Assembly: GCF_030272615.1 (NCBI RefSeq)
Contig: NC_081409.1
Location: 914,255,840-914,319,839 of the forward strand
DNA length: 64,000 nucleotides
Origin: Cryptomeria japonica
Lineage: Eukaryota > Streptophyta > Pinopsida > Cupressales > Cupressaceae
Direction of reading: 5' to 3'
The notes below the pieces were generated by a model. The model was not told where the DNA came from, made no database searches, and saw only the letters and a list, made by a program, of their open reading frames with translations. Positions within the stretch are counted from its first letter, which is position 1. Each line of letters starts with the position of its first letter. Made by a program: the position numbers and the translations under genes. Shown piece by piece: positions 1 through 12,101 of this stretch.

Positions 1-6
1 AAGAGC

Positions 7-1200
7 TTGTACATGCCTCCCTTCCCTAAGCATTTTGAGGCACCTAATTTTGAGAAATATAAAGGGAACGACAATCCAAAAGACCATATTCGAGCATTTT
101 TTGCAGCATGTACCGAAGTGAGTTATGAGGAAACATATTTGATGCGCTTATTCACACGAAGTCTCACAGGACAAGCCATGGATTGGTATTCGCATTTCCC
201 AGGGAACATAAAGACATGGTCGGAATTGGCTCAAAAGTTTATATCCCACTTCACGTTCAACATTGACAGTGAAGTGACCATGTCAGATTTATGCAACACC
301 AAGCAAAAGCAAGGTGAACCATTAGTGACTTTCTTGCAAAGATGGCGAAGCTTGTATAGTCGTTCTTCCCTAGATATACCTGAAGAACAACAAGTGAACT
401 TATTTATTCAAAATTTGGTCCCAGAGATGATGTATGAACTCAAATTAAAAAGTCCCAGTACCATTGAGAAACTCATTAAGAAAGGGATGAACATTGAAAC
501 TGCTCTTGTAGCTAAGGGACTCATTAAACTCAAAAAAGACAGTGATAACACAAACAATTCAGGGGAGAAAAATAGATTTCGGTACAAAAACAAGAATGTC
601 ACTAATGATGGAGTTGTCGATGCAAGAGCAGTGAATGCAAATCAACCCACGTTCACAATAAAGAAATTGAGTGCTCCTAATATGTCAGCAATGGAACAAA
701 ATCAAACACAAGCAAGCAATGTTACTCAACAGCCGCAATACCAACAGTATAATCAACAACAAGGTCAACAACAAAACCAGCAATGAAAACCTTTCTGATC
801 AAGGGATGGGCCCCCTCAATAGTTTACACCATTGGGAGAGCCTATTGAGTCAGTAATGAAACAATTAATACAAGCAAATTTTATCAAATTACCAGATATC
901 AAGGAAGAACCATTGGTAAAGCCGCATTGGTGGAATGATAATGCATATTGTGAATACCATCGGTCAAAAGGACATAAAACCGCATCGTGTTTTCAATTGA
1001 AACATATGATTCAAGACTTGTTAGATCAAGGAGTAATTGAGGTAGACCCGCCCAACGCAACCTCTAACATTGATCATACAATTTTCAAAACTCCTTTGCC
1101 TGATCATGACAAGGGTAAAGCATCTTCTTCAAACTCTGCCCAAACAACGAATCTTAATTATGCAAATAATGGTTATAACAATGTCATCAATTGTTTTTGA
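7..1200 (+). pseudogene. Tat-1 gag, decayed
   Basis: Capsid-type Retrotrans_gag sequence lies in the first 200 codons (motifs LYMPPFPKHFEAPNFEKY, MDWYSHFPGN, DLCNTKQKQGEPLVTFLQRW). A Gln-rich linker follows, then a C-x2-H-x4-H-x4-C knuckle near 950-992, a His variant of the CCHC nucleic-acid-binding knuckle that Tat-2 shares. The part before position 7 is outside the window. One frame runs throughout and is broken by stops at 784, 796, 823 and 1198 without a frameshift. The family role is assembly of cytoplasmic virus-like particles and packaging of element RNA. This copy cannot make a full Gag. Confidence 0.85.
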
Positions 1201-4200
1201 GCGTCAAATGAGTATGTTTCCACCATAAGATTAAAGGGACAAGATCTTTCTTGTGCAGTCACCACTCGTCGATCTAAAATAGTCCTAAAAGGAGCTCCTG
1301 CAATTCCTCCCAAATCAACTCCTACGAGTCAGTATAATCTCCTAGATCATTTGGGGAAGACACCTACACAAATATCAATTCTTGAGTTGTTAAAAATGTC
1401 CCCTATGCATCACACGGTCCTAGATAAAGCTTTGACTGAGTCCACTGTCCTGACAGACATTGATGTTGACCAGTTTCAAGCCCAAATTGGACATCTAGCT
1501 GTCTCCCAACACGTCGCCTTTTTTGATAATGATATTTCTCCTGATAAGCTCCCTCATAATGATCCTTTACATCTTGAAGTCTTTGTCCATAATTGCAAGA
1601 TCCGACGAGTCTTGATAGATGGCGGAGTAGGTCTTAACATTTGTACCTTGAGAGTGGTCATTGGTCTTGGTTATATAGAAAATGACATTGATTCTTCCAG
1701 AAGAATAACAATCAAAGCATATGATGATGTTGAGCGCCCATCTAAAGGTGTAATTTCATTGCCTATCAGAGTCGGTCCAGTGACAGAAAACACTTTCCTG
1801 CAGTTCCTAGACCTCGATCTCCCTTACAATATGATTCTTGGCCATCCATGGATCCACGCAATGAAAGTAGTTCCATCTACTTATCATCATTGTTTAAAAT
1901 ATCCTTACAATGGGACTGAGATAACAATTCCAGGAGATCATAATCCATTTCAATTTTGTGCTAATCTAAAGGATTCCCCAAAGCAACAAGTCCCAGTCAA
2001 TAGAGAGGCCCACTCACATAATTATGTGGATCCTAATGAATTGTTAGATGTTGTCAAAGGAAAATTGAAGATACAGGACCAAGGATGCGGAGAGTATTTA
2101 ATGGTTCAAACATTCCTCATTGGGAATTTACCAATATCTCCAAAATCACATGGCAAACCACATTTGTTGCAAAAGGAACCTAAGATAGTCATTCAATATC
2201 AGCCCCCCACTACATTTACAAAATGGGCTGAACTTAACAAGGAAACTTTGGATGATGATGTAATAGATTGGCTTTATAAGGATCCAAGTGATACACCACC
2301 TGTCAAGTTGCTAGTGGAGCGGTATGGAAAAGGGTTTACTATACTACAAAAAAAGGGATACGATGGCTGCAGTGGTTTGGGCCCTGATAAGAAAGGAAGA
2401 CTAGAACCTATTATACCTAAGATCCGACATCAAACTTTAGGGTTAGGTTTTGTACCATTGCGAATTGGACCCTCATCTACCAAAGTGACCACATGTGGAA
2501 AGGGGCATGACTTTGATGATGAAACAACACCTGAGGATACCCAACCTGAAACTAATTCCAATGAATGGGAGTGGAGTTCTTTTTCTTCTAGCTCCTATGC
2601 CCTTGAAAATGTTTTCCTTGACCCTGATGATTTGCCCATGGAAGACAAACATGAAATAACTCTCCCTCCCAAAATGTGTCCTAATGCTTGGATAGAGTCA
2701 TTCTGGGACCCAAGTTCCAAATCAGATATGAGCAGTTTAGACAGTGATACTACGGAAATTCTTATCCTTACCATCTTGGCCCTAACTCTCCTTGAAACTG
2801 ATGATGATCTACCCCTTGTCTATCCACAGCTTATCCAACATGACCAACAAGAACCACTCAAATTAGATTGTTTTCAAAATGACGAAGCAATTGCAGAATT
2901 CCTTGGACTACGGGAAGGCATACCACGAGGCGATCATAAGGCAGGGTTTGCTATTGATTTAGATTCCATAGCATATTTTGGGGAGTCAACTCCATCTTCT
3001 AGTCATAAAAATGAAAAAGAAATAGAAAAAGTAAAAAATCAAAAGAATGGGTCTTTAAGTGAAAACCATAAGGCACTCTCTGACCATGAAAAAGTAAAAA
3101 TACAAGACATGCCTACGGGTGAAAACCTCTCTGGGGTGCCCAAAGGTGGAAGATTGGACATACCCTCGTCAAGTCAGGATAAATCAACATTGCTTGTGGA
3201 AATGACCGAAGAGATAAATTTGGGTACCCCTGACAACCCTAAGGTCATTCATTTCGCCGCTTCTCTATCAAAACAAGAAAAGATAGATTTTGTCAATTTC
3301 TTTCTTGAAAAGAAGATCAGTTTTGCATGGTCTTATGCAGATATGCCCGACCTTGATCCAGAATTAGTCCTTCATCACTTGCCATTAAAATCAGATGCCA
3401 AGCCTGTCAAACAAAAACTTAGAAAGATGCATCCCCAGGTGGCTCTCTTAGTAAAAATAGAACTCAAAAAATTATTAGATGTGGGCTTTATCAGACCAAT
3501 TGATTATGCAGATTGGATTTCAAATTTGGTACCAGTTAGCAAAGTAACTGGGGGCATTAGGATTTGTACGGATTTTAGGGATCTTAATAAAGCATGCCAT
3601 AAAGATGATTTTCCACTGCCGAATATAGACATCATAGTTGACATGACTGTCGGATATGAGATGCTATCATTGATGGATGGTTTTTCCAGATATAATCAAA
3701 TTTGCATTGCTCCTGAAGATCAACATAAGACTGCATTCACATGTGCTTGGGGTACCTACTACTGGAATGTGATGCCTTTTGGTCTTAAAAATGCTGGCAC
3801 AACATATCAAAGAGCTATGATGACAATTTTCCATGATTTTATGCATACTTTGATGGAAGACTATGTTGATGACCTATTATGCAAATCCGTCAAAAGAGAT
3901 AGTCATCTAGCCATCCTTGGCCCAATATTTGATTGAATGGAAACCTACAAGCTCAGACTCAACCCAAAGAAATGTGTCTTTAGTGTCACAGCCGGCAAAT
4001 TATTAGGGTACATTGTTTCTCACAGAGGCATCGAAGTAGACCCCGAAAAAGTTAAAGCAATAATGGATATGCGTCCTCCTTCCAATCTCCACCAACTAAG
4101 AATTATACAAGGGAAGTTACAGTCAATCCGCCGGTTTATAGCTCAATTGGCAGACAAATGTCATCCCTTCCAGCATTTATTGCATAAAGGTGTCACTTTT

Positions 4201-6489
4201 AAATGGACTGAGCAATGTCAATCAGCATTTCAAACTCTCAAGGATTATCTGCTGTCACCACCTATTCTAATGCCTCCTATAGAAGGGAATCCATTCATAT
4301 TGTATATCTCTACAACTGAAACGACACTGGGAGTTCTCTTAGCCCAACAGGATGAGAAAGGCAAAGAACAGGCTATTTATTATATTAGTCGGACACTAGT
4401 AGGCTATGAGCTGAATTATTCAACTATTGAATGGGCATGTTTAGCAGTGGTATTTGCAACATAGAAGCTTCGACACTATATGTTAAATCATCAGACATTG
4501 CTAGGTACTAAAATTGATCCCTTGAAATACTTGCTTAGCAGGGCAGCTTTGACAGGTCACCTAGCAAAGTAGGTTATGATCCTAAGTGAGTTTGATATTG
4601 AGTACATTGAGAGAAAGGAAATAAAAGGACAAATCATAGAGGATCAACTTGCAGAGGCACCTATTCATGATGATCATCCAATGTTGACGGATTTTCCAAA
4701 TGAATCTGTCTTTGCTGTCACATCTTCTAATGAATGGAAATTATATTTTGATGGATCCCATACCAAATTTGGGTCCAGAGCAGGTATATTGTTTCTCACC
4801 CCTCAAGGTGATGCTATTCCCAAATCCTACAGAATAACTTTCCATTGCACTAATAATATTGCAGAATACGAAGCTTTGGTCACAGGACTCCGAGTAGCAA
4901 TCCACTGGAACATTACACATTTGCAAGTCTATGGAGATTCCCAGTTAGTCATTTGTCAAGTGAATGATGACTATGAAACGAAGGATGAAAAGCTTCTTCC
5001 CTACAAGCATATGGTGGATTTCTTCAAGACAAGATTTACTGATATCCATTTCAATCAAGTTCCAAGAATACAAAACAAGTCAGTAGATGCTATGGCAACT
5101 ATTGCTTCCATGTTAAATATGCCCCACAATATGGATAGATGTGAATTTTTGGTCGAACAGTTGCTTGTCCCTTCTTTTGAGATTTCGATAGTAGATGTGA
5201 TGTGTGTTCTTGTTGGTTCTAATTCCCCATGGTACAATGACATCTATTGGTATTTGAAATCCCAAGCCTTACCACCTAACCTTTCCCCTAACCAACGCAG
5301 AGCCTTCATACGCCAAACTGCCAAATATGTCATCATCGCAGACACCCTTTACCGTCGTTCTTTTGACCACACCCTCCTCAGGTGTTTGGATTCTAACAAG
5401 GCACAAACGGCTTTACGCAAGGTTCATGATGGTATATGTGGGGGCCATTTCAATGGTTTGAGTCTAGCTAAAAAGTTAGTTCGTGCTGGATATTATTGGC
5501 CCACTATGGAAAAGGATGCTCATGATTTTGTCAAGAAATGCTACAAATGTCAAATACATAGAAATTACATTCATGCGCCATCCCAAGAACTTCACTCTGT
5601 CATATCTCTGTGGCCCTTTTCTCAATGGGGATTGGATCTTATTGGCAAGATTCACCCGACATCTGCAAACAGACACAAATTCATCATCACGGCCACAGAA
5701 TACTTTACAAAATGGATCGAGGCTATCCCCATGACCTATATCACTGGTGTTCAAATTTCAAAGTTTCTACTGAATTATATCATATGCAGATATGGGGTTC
5801 CCCTTGCAATTGTCACAGATAATGGTCGTCCATTCAAAAATAAAGATGTCAAGGAACTCTGTGAAAAGTTTCGCATCCAACACCGTTTCTCCAGTCCTTA
5901 CTATCCACAAAGTAATGGTCAAGCTGAAGCATCAAATAAAACAACCATTAAGATCCTGAAAAAGGTTGTCAATGATGTTGGTCGAGATTGGCATGTACAG
6001 TTGAATCCAGCACTATGAGCTTATCGCACCTCCATCCGCACACCTACTGGCGCAACACCTTATTCCTTGGTGTATGGTGCGGAAGCCATTTTACCCTTGG
6101 TAGTGGAAATTCCCTCTTTGTGTGTTTCCTTGCAACATTTGATTGATGATGAGACGCATAGAGTCTCTCGGTTGCATCAGCTTGAGATGTTAGATGAGAA
6201 ATGTCAGACAGCCCTGACACATTTGCAAGCATATCAAAACCGTCTCCGTCGCTCTTATAATAAGAAGGTCAAAGGGAGACACTTCGAAGTGGGAGATTTG
6301 GTCCTAAAGGCGAACCCAAAGAATGCACAATCTACTGACATCATCAAAGGAAAGTTTGAGCCTAATTGGGTTGGACCTTTCATAGTTACTGCAGCCTATG
6401 GCTCAGGGGCATATCAGCTTGCAACCCCAGATGGTGAACCTCTATCCGATCCTGTAAATAGCATGCACCTTCGAAAGTACTGGACATAG
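1201..6489 (+). pseudogene. Tat-1 protease-RT-RNase H-integrase polyprotein, decayed
   Basis: Same frame as the gag. A retropepsin-like region carries LIDGGVGLNIC near 1612-1644, with Asp-Gly-Gly where Tat-2 has Asp-Asn-Gly. A G-patch begins near 2323 (ERYGKGFTILQKKGYDG). RT runs from about 3400 with YVDD near 3860. RNase H follows, then an archaeal-type RNase H from 4740 (LYFDGS, AEYEAL, GDSQLV). Integrase shows a zinc module near 5425-5560, GLDLIG, TDNG and GQAEASNK, and ends in a GPF-type module. Stops at 3934 (TGA), 4462 (TAG), 4570 (TAG) and 6016 (TGA) break it. Comparison with Tat-2 and Tat-3 puts them at Arg, Gln, Trp and Trp codons, as C-to-T or G-to-A changes would give. TAG at 6487 is the natural end. 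Reverse transcription and integration are the family roles; this copy is dead. Confidence 0.9.
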
Positions 6490-7974
6490 TTTTCTATCAG
6501 CAATTCTTCAAATATGATCCTGAAAAAAATACAAAAAAAAATAAAACAACTAAAAAAATACCAAAAAATTTTTTTTTAAAAAAAATCAAATAAAAGTGAA
6601 AAGTTGAAAAGAACAAAAGTAAAGAAAAATAATTTGCCCTCTAGTGAAAACCTGGCAAATAGGCGCTTTGGGCAAGTACCATGGTGAAAACCTGGCAAAT
6701 AGGCACCATGTGTAAAACACTATTGCTCTGTTATTTATCATGACTCCTAGCTGTACTATCCCCCCGTAGGTTTATCACGATTATCCTTGCCCTGACCCAA
6801 TGTTCTGTTCCAGGCCTGTGATTGGTCAACATCATTGTCTCGCATACTTAGGTTTCCAGTCCTTGTGCATATGTTTTGGTCCTGGTCATTGTATATGTCT
6901 TTCAAAATTTCATTGGGTGCGCACCCCTTGTCATGATCAATTACTGAAGTTATTGCTACATGCGGGCTAGAGCTTTCTTATCAAATAATGTCCTGAAAAA
7001 AATCTCCAGAAAAAAAAAAATCATATAATGTCCTGAAAAAATCTCCAAAAAAAATCATATAATGTCCTGAAAAAAATCTCCACAAAAAAATCATATAATG
7101 TCCTGAAAAAATCCCTAAAAAATCATATAATGTCCTGAAAAAATCCCTAAAAATCAAATAATGTCTTGAAAAAATCCAAAAACAATTTCTTTGGCATTTT
7201 GCATTTTGTCAATAAATGATCCCTTTGTGCATAGACAAATCGCTGAGCATACCTCCAACGACAATTAATCAAACATTATGCTTTAATGAAATCACGCATT
7301 AATAGATAAACTATTCGACCAAGCAAGCATTCAACCTGATCACAGTTGTCACATCAATCCAAATGGCATCAACATTACCATTGGTCCTTGTCAACATTAT
7401 CATGGGTCTTATACAGGGTATGGTATACTCAAAACCAGACTGTGTCCTGTCTTAGACGGGGTACCGCATTCCCTGAAACCAGACAACATGATCATTCTTG
7501 TCTTCCACTTTTGACAATGACAATCAGACTGTTTGTTTGACTTGGTTGAATTTGTGCGTCTTATCTTTTTACTGATTTATCTTTGCTTTCGATCATGTTC
7601 CTATGTTGCTCGACGATGTCACTGAGTGATTTAGAGTGACTGGGATGGTTCATGGTCCCTTTCCTTTTTTGTTGTGTTTACTGTTTGTGGAATGTTTGTC
7701 ACAAACTAGGGCAACTATATCATTGGGTGTCTGAGATAAGTATGTTTGCTTTGTGAACGCCTCACATACCTCGACCCTTGATGTAGGCACCCTAGGATGC
7801 TTCACTCATTCCTTGTGTGTGATGTGTCTGTCTTTTGCAAAAGGGGTTGTGTTCTAGCTCTAGCCTTCAATGCCACGATGCTCTGCATCCACTTTGCTAC
7901 AATAAATAAAGGTTCTCACCTATTTATGTGCATTTGTGAAAGCAAGTTTTCCTTCATCTCTCACTATCCTCTGT
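6490..7974 (+). repeat. Tat-1 post-pol noncoding region with motif pair and tandem repeat
   Basis: No convincing gene. Two copies of a GTGAAAACCTGGCAAATAGGC-like motif occur at about 6645-6670 and 6682-6710. From about 6980 to 7185 there are six imperfect tandem units of about 30-38 bp centred on ATAATGTCCTGAAAAAATC. Tat-2 has a similar motif at 28080-28150 and its own short A-rich tandem repeat at 28380-28500, so the region type is conserved although the repeat is not. The stretch 7200-7974 shows no further structure that I can name. Confidence 0.7.
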
Positions 7975-9630
7975 CTAATTTCTTCTTACTAACATTTCTT
8001 CTGTCAGTCTGGGCAGTCCATTCGGTCTAGTTCTCCGATCTCCTACCTCTAATAACATTTGTGCCATCTCACGCGCACTAGCATCCCTAATCGACCCAAC
8101 ATACTCGATCACTCTCTGCTCTGCTTGCTGTGCCTGGGCTATCGCTGTATCTCGAGCCTCTATCAGCCTGGTTATCTCTGTCCTCAAGATGGCATTCTAT
8201 CTCTCCAATGTAGCAATGTGATCATGCTGACTCACTATGGTGGCTCTGCATATCTCCATCTCCTCTATGCTAGTTGTCTCCTTCCTTATGGGTATATCCT
8301 GCAATGACTCATGATCTGCTGGATCTAGCTCATCTCTCGACATGCACCTAGGACTCTCCTCTCCCTCATCATCCTCCCCAACCTCATCCTCATCCTCCTC
8401 TCCCTCATCATCTCCCTCCTCATCCCCCTCATCCTCATCATCTCCCTCATCCTCATCTCCGTCCTCATCATCTCTATCCTCCTCTCCAGTGAGTGGAAAG
8501 TCCTCCTGTCTCTTAGGTATCAGAATATCAGGATCCGTCAATGGCACTAGCCGCCATCATGCAAACCATCACTCATACTCCTCTATCGTCTCGGCATCTA
8601 CAACATCTGATCTCCAATCCCACTATCTCCGTTGTAGCTGTGTGAAGTCGGTATATGCTATGTGTGGCTGAATCATCCTCCCCCACTGACTCGTCTCTCT
8701 GTGAGATCGGGCAAAGTGTGCAGTCCCTATCGGTACATCCCGCCTCTCTCCAAACTGTCATCTGACTCTAACTGGTAGATACATCTCAATCACTCTCTAA
8801 CGATTCACTGGTCATCCAATCAGGTATCTCTCCTGTCTATAATACAGTAGCTCATCACTAGCATCTGACCATCCAGGGCAATCATGATATGGCCTCCATG
8901 TGAAATCTCTCAATCTGTCTAGCTCATGTCACCAATACAATATGTATCCGAATGGACCCTGTCTCAGCGTTCCCCCATAGCAGTATACATATGGTCAATG
9001 TGGTACTACCTGTCTCTCTGCAATCGGCTGGCATATGGCTATGTGCTCAAATGTCCATACCTGTAAAAGTGTGACCCCACAACTCAAAGTCTATACCCTC
9101 TGATATGCTATCTGATGCAACTGAAAATACAGCATGGCAAGCACACATGGTCCCCATGCATATATAGTCCCCTTCGTCGCCATCCACTCTAGCACTCTTC
9201 CCCATCCAATAGGGAATCCATGTCCTCATCTGTCACCTACTAATAGGCATGCCATAACCACTGCTATCACCACATATCGCTGATCATACTCTGATGCCAT
9301 GGTCTCCCAGCCAATCTTCCTCTCTATGATATCAAGGTCATCTATGTCACACTCAAATAATCTGCACAAAGAGTCTCTCCCTGTTACTAGGTCATACACA
9401 ACCATCTCCCCATGAATCAGAATGCGGAGGATACGCCACACGTCCTCTAGTGTCACAGTCGCCTCTCCAGTCGAAAGATGAAAAGAGGAAGTCTCTGAAT
9501 GCCATCGCTCGGCCAATGCGGTGAGAAGTCCTATTTTTGCCCTAATCTCGGGCATGTACGTAATATAGTATAATCCAAGTCCTGCTAAGGTATCTTTGTC
9601 TGTACTCCTGAGTCTGTGTCACAACATGAA
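7975..9630 (-). pseudogene. Antisense plant mobile domain (PMD) gene of Tat-1, decayed
   Basis: Read on the minus strand. 9555-9226 encodes a clear PMD N-terminal core (LLTALAERWHSET.SFHL, TVTLEDVWRIL). The frame can be followed upstream to about 9630 by similarity to Tat-2 (GLYYITYMPEI against GLYEVMHMPVI). Frameshifts and stops break the middle. From 8547 to 7975 the original frame resumes and encodes a long Asp/Glu tract followed by a predicted coiled coil (EITRLIEARDTAIAQAQQAEQRV). The Tat-2 copy has a Gly/Arg tract in place of the acidic tract. PMD proteins such as Arabidopsis MAIN and MAIL1 are nuclear and affect transposon silencing. PMDs are known to occur inside transposons. The gene converges on pol from the 3' LTR side. 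It is not functional in this copy. Confidence 0.8.
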
Positions 9631-9847
9631 GCAGTCGGGTCTATTTTACCGTGCAATCAATTGATACTATCGACTCTGCATCACAATTGGGACATAATTT
9701 GTCAGTTTTAGGGTTTTCTCCTAAGGGCTGCATTTCTTTGTTTCATGCACCAATTAGGGTTTTTCTTATCTATTTTGACATATCCTACCCTTATCCCTCT
9801 TTTCGGGATCATCCGTGCGCTGTTTTCAGTCAAATTAGTGTCCTAAG

Positions 9848-9950
9848 TGCACAACTGCACCTGTGTACCCTGTCTTGCACCTGTGCAACATCAAGCTATG
9901 CCTGTGTACCTTACACAGGCTTAGAACCTATTTACACAGGCCCAGGTCTC
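9848..9950. repeat. Short-word array (CACCTGTGTACC / ACACAGGC) upstream of the antisense PMD
   Basis: About six near-palindromic words of the GCACCTGTG/ACACAGGC type lie in 100 bp. The place corresponds to the antisense intron of Tat-2, where an AGCGCT array sits instead. The motif is different but the position is equivalent. Confidence 0.5.
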
Positions 9951-10025
9951 TCTTTTTCCTTCCCCTGTGGGCCCCGCACTGTCCTGCAATCAAGCAAAAT
10001 GCATGAAATTGACCATATGGGTTTT

Positions 10026-10165
10026 TGAGCTACATACCGCTGCTCCTGTGTCATCCAGTCATCTGTAGGTGCATACACGTTCCCCAAGGTGATCTGCCAT
10101 TGGAATGTTTGCCATCTCTCTGCAAGGGTCTTTTTCCTGAGCAACAATTCCTCCACTTTGGCCAA
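10026..10165 (-). pseudogene. Candidate first exon of the Tat-1 antisense PMD gene
   Basis: On the minus strand, CAGCG followed by GTATGT looks like a splice donor (about 10030) and matches the CAGCG/GTACGC junction at the equivalent place in Tat-2. The upstream sequence is open in one frame (10165-9932), but the frame that would match the Tat-2 exon contains a stop. I therefore treat it as a decayed exon. The coding assignment is uncertain. Confidence 0.35.
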
Positions 10166-10197
10166 TGCAAATGAACTCTTTTCATTCTCCTTGTCTC

Positions 10198-10204
10198 TTA
10201 TATA
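10198..10204 (-). promoter_or_regulatory. Minus-strand TATA box for the antisense gene of Tat-1
   Basis: The minus strand reads CTATATAAGAG, a good plant TATA box, just upstream of the candidate antisense exon and outside the LTR. Tat-2 has a minus-strand TATAAA at the equivalent place (33612-33607). A single TATA match in AT-rich DNA is weak. Recurrence at the same place in two elements is what supports it. Confidence 0.45.
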
Positions 10205-10474
10205 GATCTTTGTCAGTACCTAGATGGACGTGCATGCTCTCCATCTCATGATGGTCACAGGCTTTTACTCCTTCCACTGCTTGTAATTTGTGCATCCGAC
10301 CTCCGATTTTTGATCCGTTCAAACCTATCATCTTCTGTCATTCTTATCCATCACTTGGCCTCTTTTCTAGATTTTTCCAGCCAATTCCTTGAGGGGGCAT
10401 GCATATGTCATTGTTATTGTCTGGGGCATTTTCATTATTGTTCTTTGAAACAACGCTTAGAATCGCGTTGTCTC

Positions 10475-10488
10475 AAAGAGGAGCAAAA
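10475..10488 (+). other. Polypurine tract of Tat-1
   Basis: AAAGAGGAGCAAAA lies directly before the TG of the 3' LTR. Tat-2 has the near-identical AAAGAGGGGCAAA at 33909-33921. It primes plus-strand DNA in the family. Confidence 0.8.
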
Positions 10489-11785
10489 TGTAGACAACTA
10501 AAAATGGTCAACGCTTGTAGAGTCATACTTTAACATTTGCGCATTGCCTTATTTTAGGGTTCTTGCATCGCATTAACATTTATTCTATGTTGCACACTTG
10601 GTCTTTATCATTTTCGAGCATCGAGTCCTTCTTCTGCATTCCTCATTTTTCTCTCTTTCGAATTAGGTCTTGTCGATAGCAATCTTCAGTCATGATTTTG
10701 GTCGATCTTATCCTATCGCATCATGGTGTGTGATCATTTATCATCATTTTGGACATCATCAATCCTAATCGATGATAGAATTAGGGTTTTGTCCTCTTGT
10801 CAATCTCGTCATTTTGCGATCGATTCGTCATTGATCCTTTTCCTTGTCAATCTTGTCATTTTGCAATCGATTCGTCATCGATCCTTGTCCTTGTCAATCT
10901 TGTCATTTTGCGATTGATTCATCATCAATCCTTGTCCTCTTCAATCATGTCAATTTGGATCAATTAGTCATTGTTCCTCGTCAATTGACACCTATCAATT
11001 TGATCCCCTTGTCAATCTTGGTCAATTTGTCATTGATTTTTGTCAACCAACTTTAATCATTTATCAACATTGGTCCTTTGTCAGTCAGAATCATGATCGA
11101 ACCTACATTAATTTCTTGTTATCTTGACCTAATTCCTTGTCCTCTTATTTCTAGGGTTTTATGATTTGTTCATTTAATCCTTTTCTTATTCTTTGTGGGT
11201 TAAATAAATCTATTTATTTAGTCCTAGGTCTCTTTCATGAATTAATTAATGGATGAAAACCTATTAATTAATTCACCTAATTTCTATTTCATCATTTCTA
11301 ATTTTCCTAATTCCTAATTTCCACCTCATTTCTAATTTTCCTAATTCCTAATTTCCACTTCATTTTCTAAATTCAATTTCCACCTAATCAATTCCTCTCT
11401 AGTCTCTCCCTATTTTTGTGCTTCGGTGGAAGCATGAATTTCTCATGCATCATACCATTGGCATAGCAAGATGTCATAAGCTTTTAGTCCTCTAACCTTT
11501 GCATTGGCAATATGTCATAATTCATGACATAGAAGGTGTCATAACCTTCTTTCTTCAACTCAATTTTGCCATTTTTGAAATCAATTGTCTCTAATATCAA
11601 TTTCATGCTAATCTTGTTCTCTCTCCAATTTGTCTATAAATTGGATGAGTTTCTTCAATCAAGAGGAAATCAATCACATTTTCAGGATCAATCAACCACG
11701 CTTCTAGTATCCTTATGCTACAATTTTCATCTTGTCAATCTTGCTTTCTTTCATACTTGCATTTTGCACTTGTAGGTGAGATCCA
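10489..11785 (+). repeat. 3' LTR of Tat-1
   Basis: Starts TGTAGACAACT directly after the polypurine tract. It contains a tandem array (about 10795-10985) of roughly 50-bp units built on CTTGTCAATCTTGTCATTTTG and CGATTCGTC, and a TATAAA box at 11635. The end is placed at ...GAGATCCA near 11785 because the sequence just before it resembles the end of the Tat-2 LTR. No second LTR is in the window to confirm the end. Confidence 0.65.
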
Positions 11786-12056
11786 CAAACAAAATAATTT
11801 GAAGGAGAAAGAAGGACAATGGAGGTCAATTAGAAGAGACATTGGTGATGGATTTTCATTTATTTTGAATGTCTTGTTTTCAATTCTTCTATTGATTGTA
11901 ATTAGGATTTATTTCATTGCGATTTGGCTTTGTGGTTAGCTAATATCTATTTGCTTTGATGTTAATCGAATTCCTGATCTACAGAGACCTTAGTTGAGGG
12001 TCTAGTGGATTGAGTTTGTGTGAGGAGCCTTTGTTCCTTGGGGCTCTGCATCATAT
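11786..12056 (+). repeat. 3' part of an LTR of element H
   Basis: The sequence ends ...GGGGCTCTGCATCA, followed at 12057 by TGGTATCAGAG, the usual primer site for initiator tRNA-Met. So this is the downstream end of a 5' LTR. Its upstream part is missing or lies left of the window, consistent with Tat-1 having inserted inside it. Confidence 0.55.
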
Positions 12057-12068
12057 TGGTATCAGAGA
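12057..12068 (+). other. Primer binding site of element H (initiator tRNA-Met type)
   Basis: TGGTATCAGAGA begins three bases after a CA LTR end and lies 45 bp before a gag-like ATG. Confidence 0.65.
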
Positions 12069-12101
12069 AAGTCTGATCATTGGGAGGACAAATTTTGTTG
12101 T

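Larger units (their letters stand above)
1..11785 (+). mobile_element. Tat-1: Tat/Ogre-type Ty3/gypsy retrotransposon, 5' end outside the window
   Basis: Order seen: gag, protease, G-patch, RT, RNase H, archaeal-type RNase H and integrase (7-6489), a noncoding tail with tandem repeats, an antisense PMD pseudogene (about 7975-9630), a polypurine tract (10475-10488) and a 3' LTR (10489 to about 11785). The same order occurs in Tat-2, and the two proteins are similar throughout, so they are related members of one lineage. The 5' LTR lies left of the window. The 3' LTR end is inferred from similarity to the Tat-2 LTR end and is uncertain by some tens of bases. The sequence after it looks like the 3' part of another LTR followed by an initiator-Met primer site, so Tat-1 probably inserted into element H. 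Confidence 0.85.

Noticed and set aside
6980-7185. CRISPR-like array
   Set aside because: The six units are contiguous A-rich tandem repeats without unique spacers, in a plant retroelement.
8342-8671. Plus-strand Ser/Pro-rich ORF
   Set aside because: Shadow of the Asp/Glu tract of the antisense PMD pseudogene of Tat-1.
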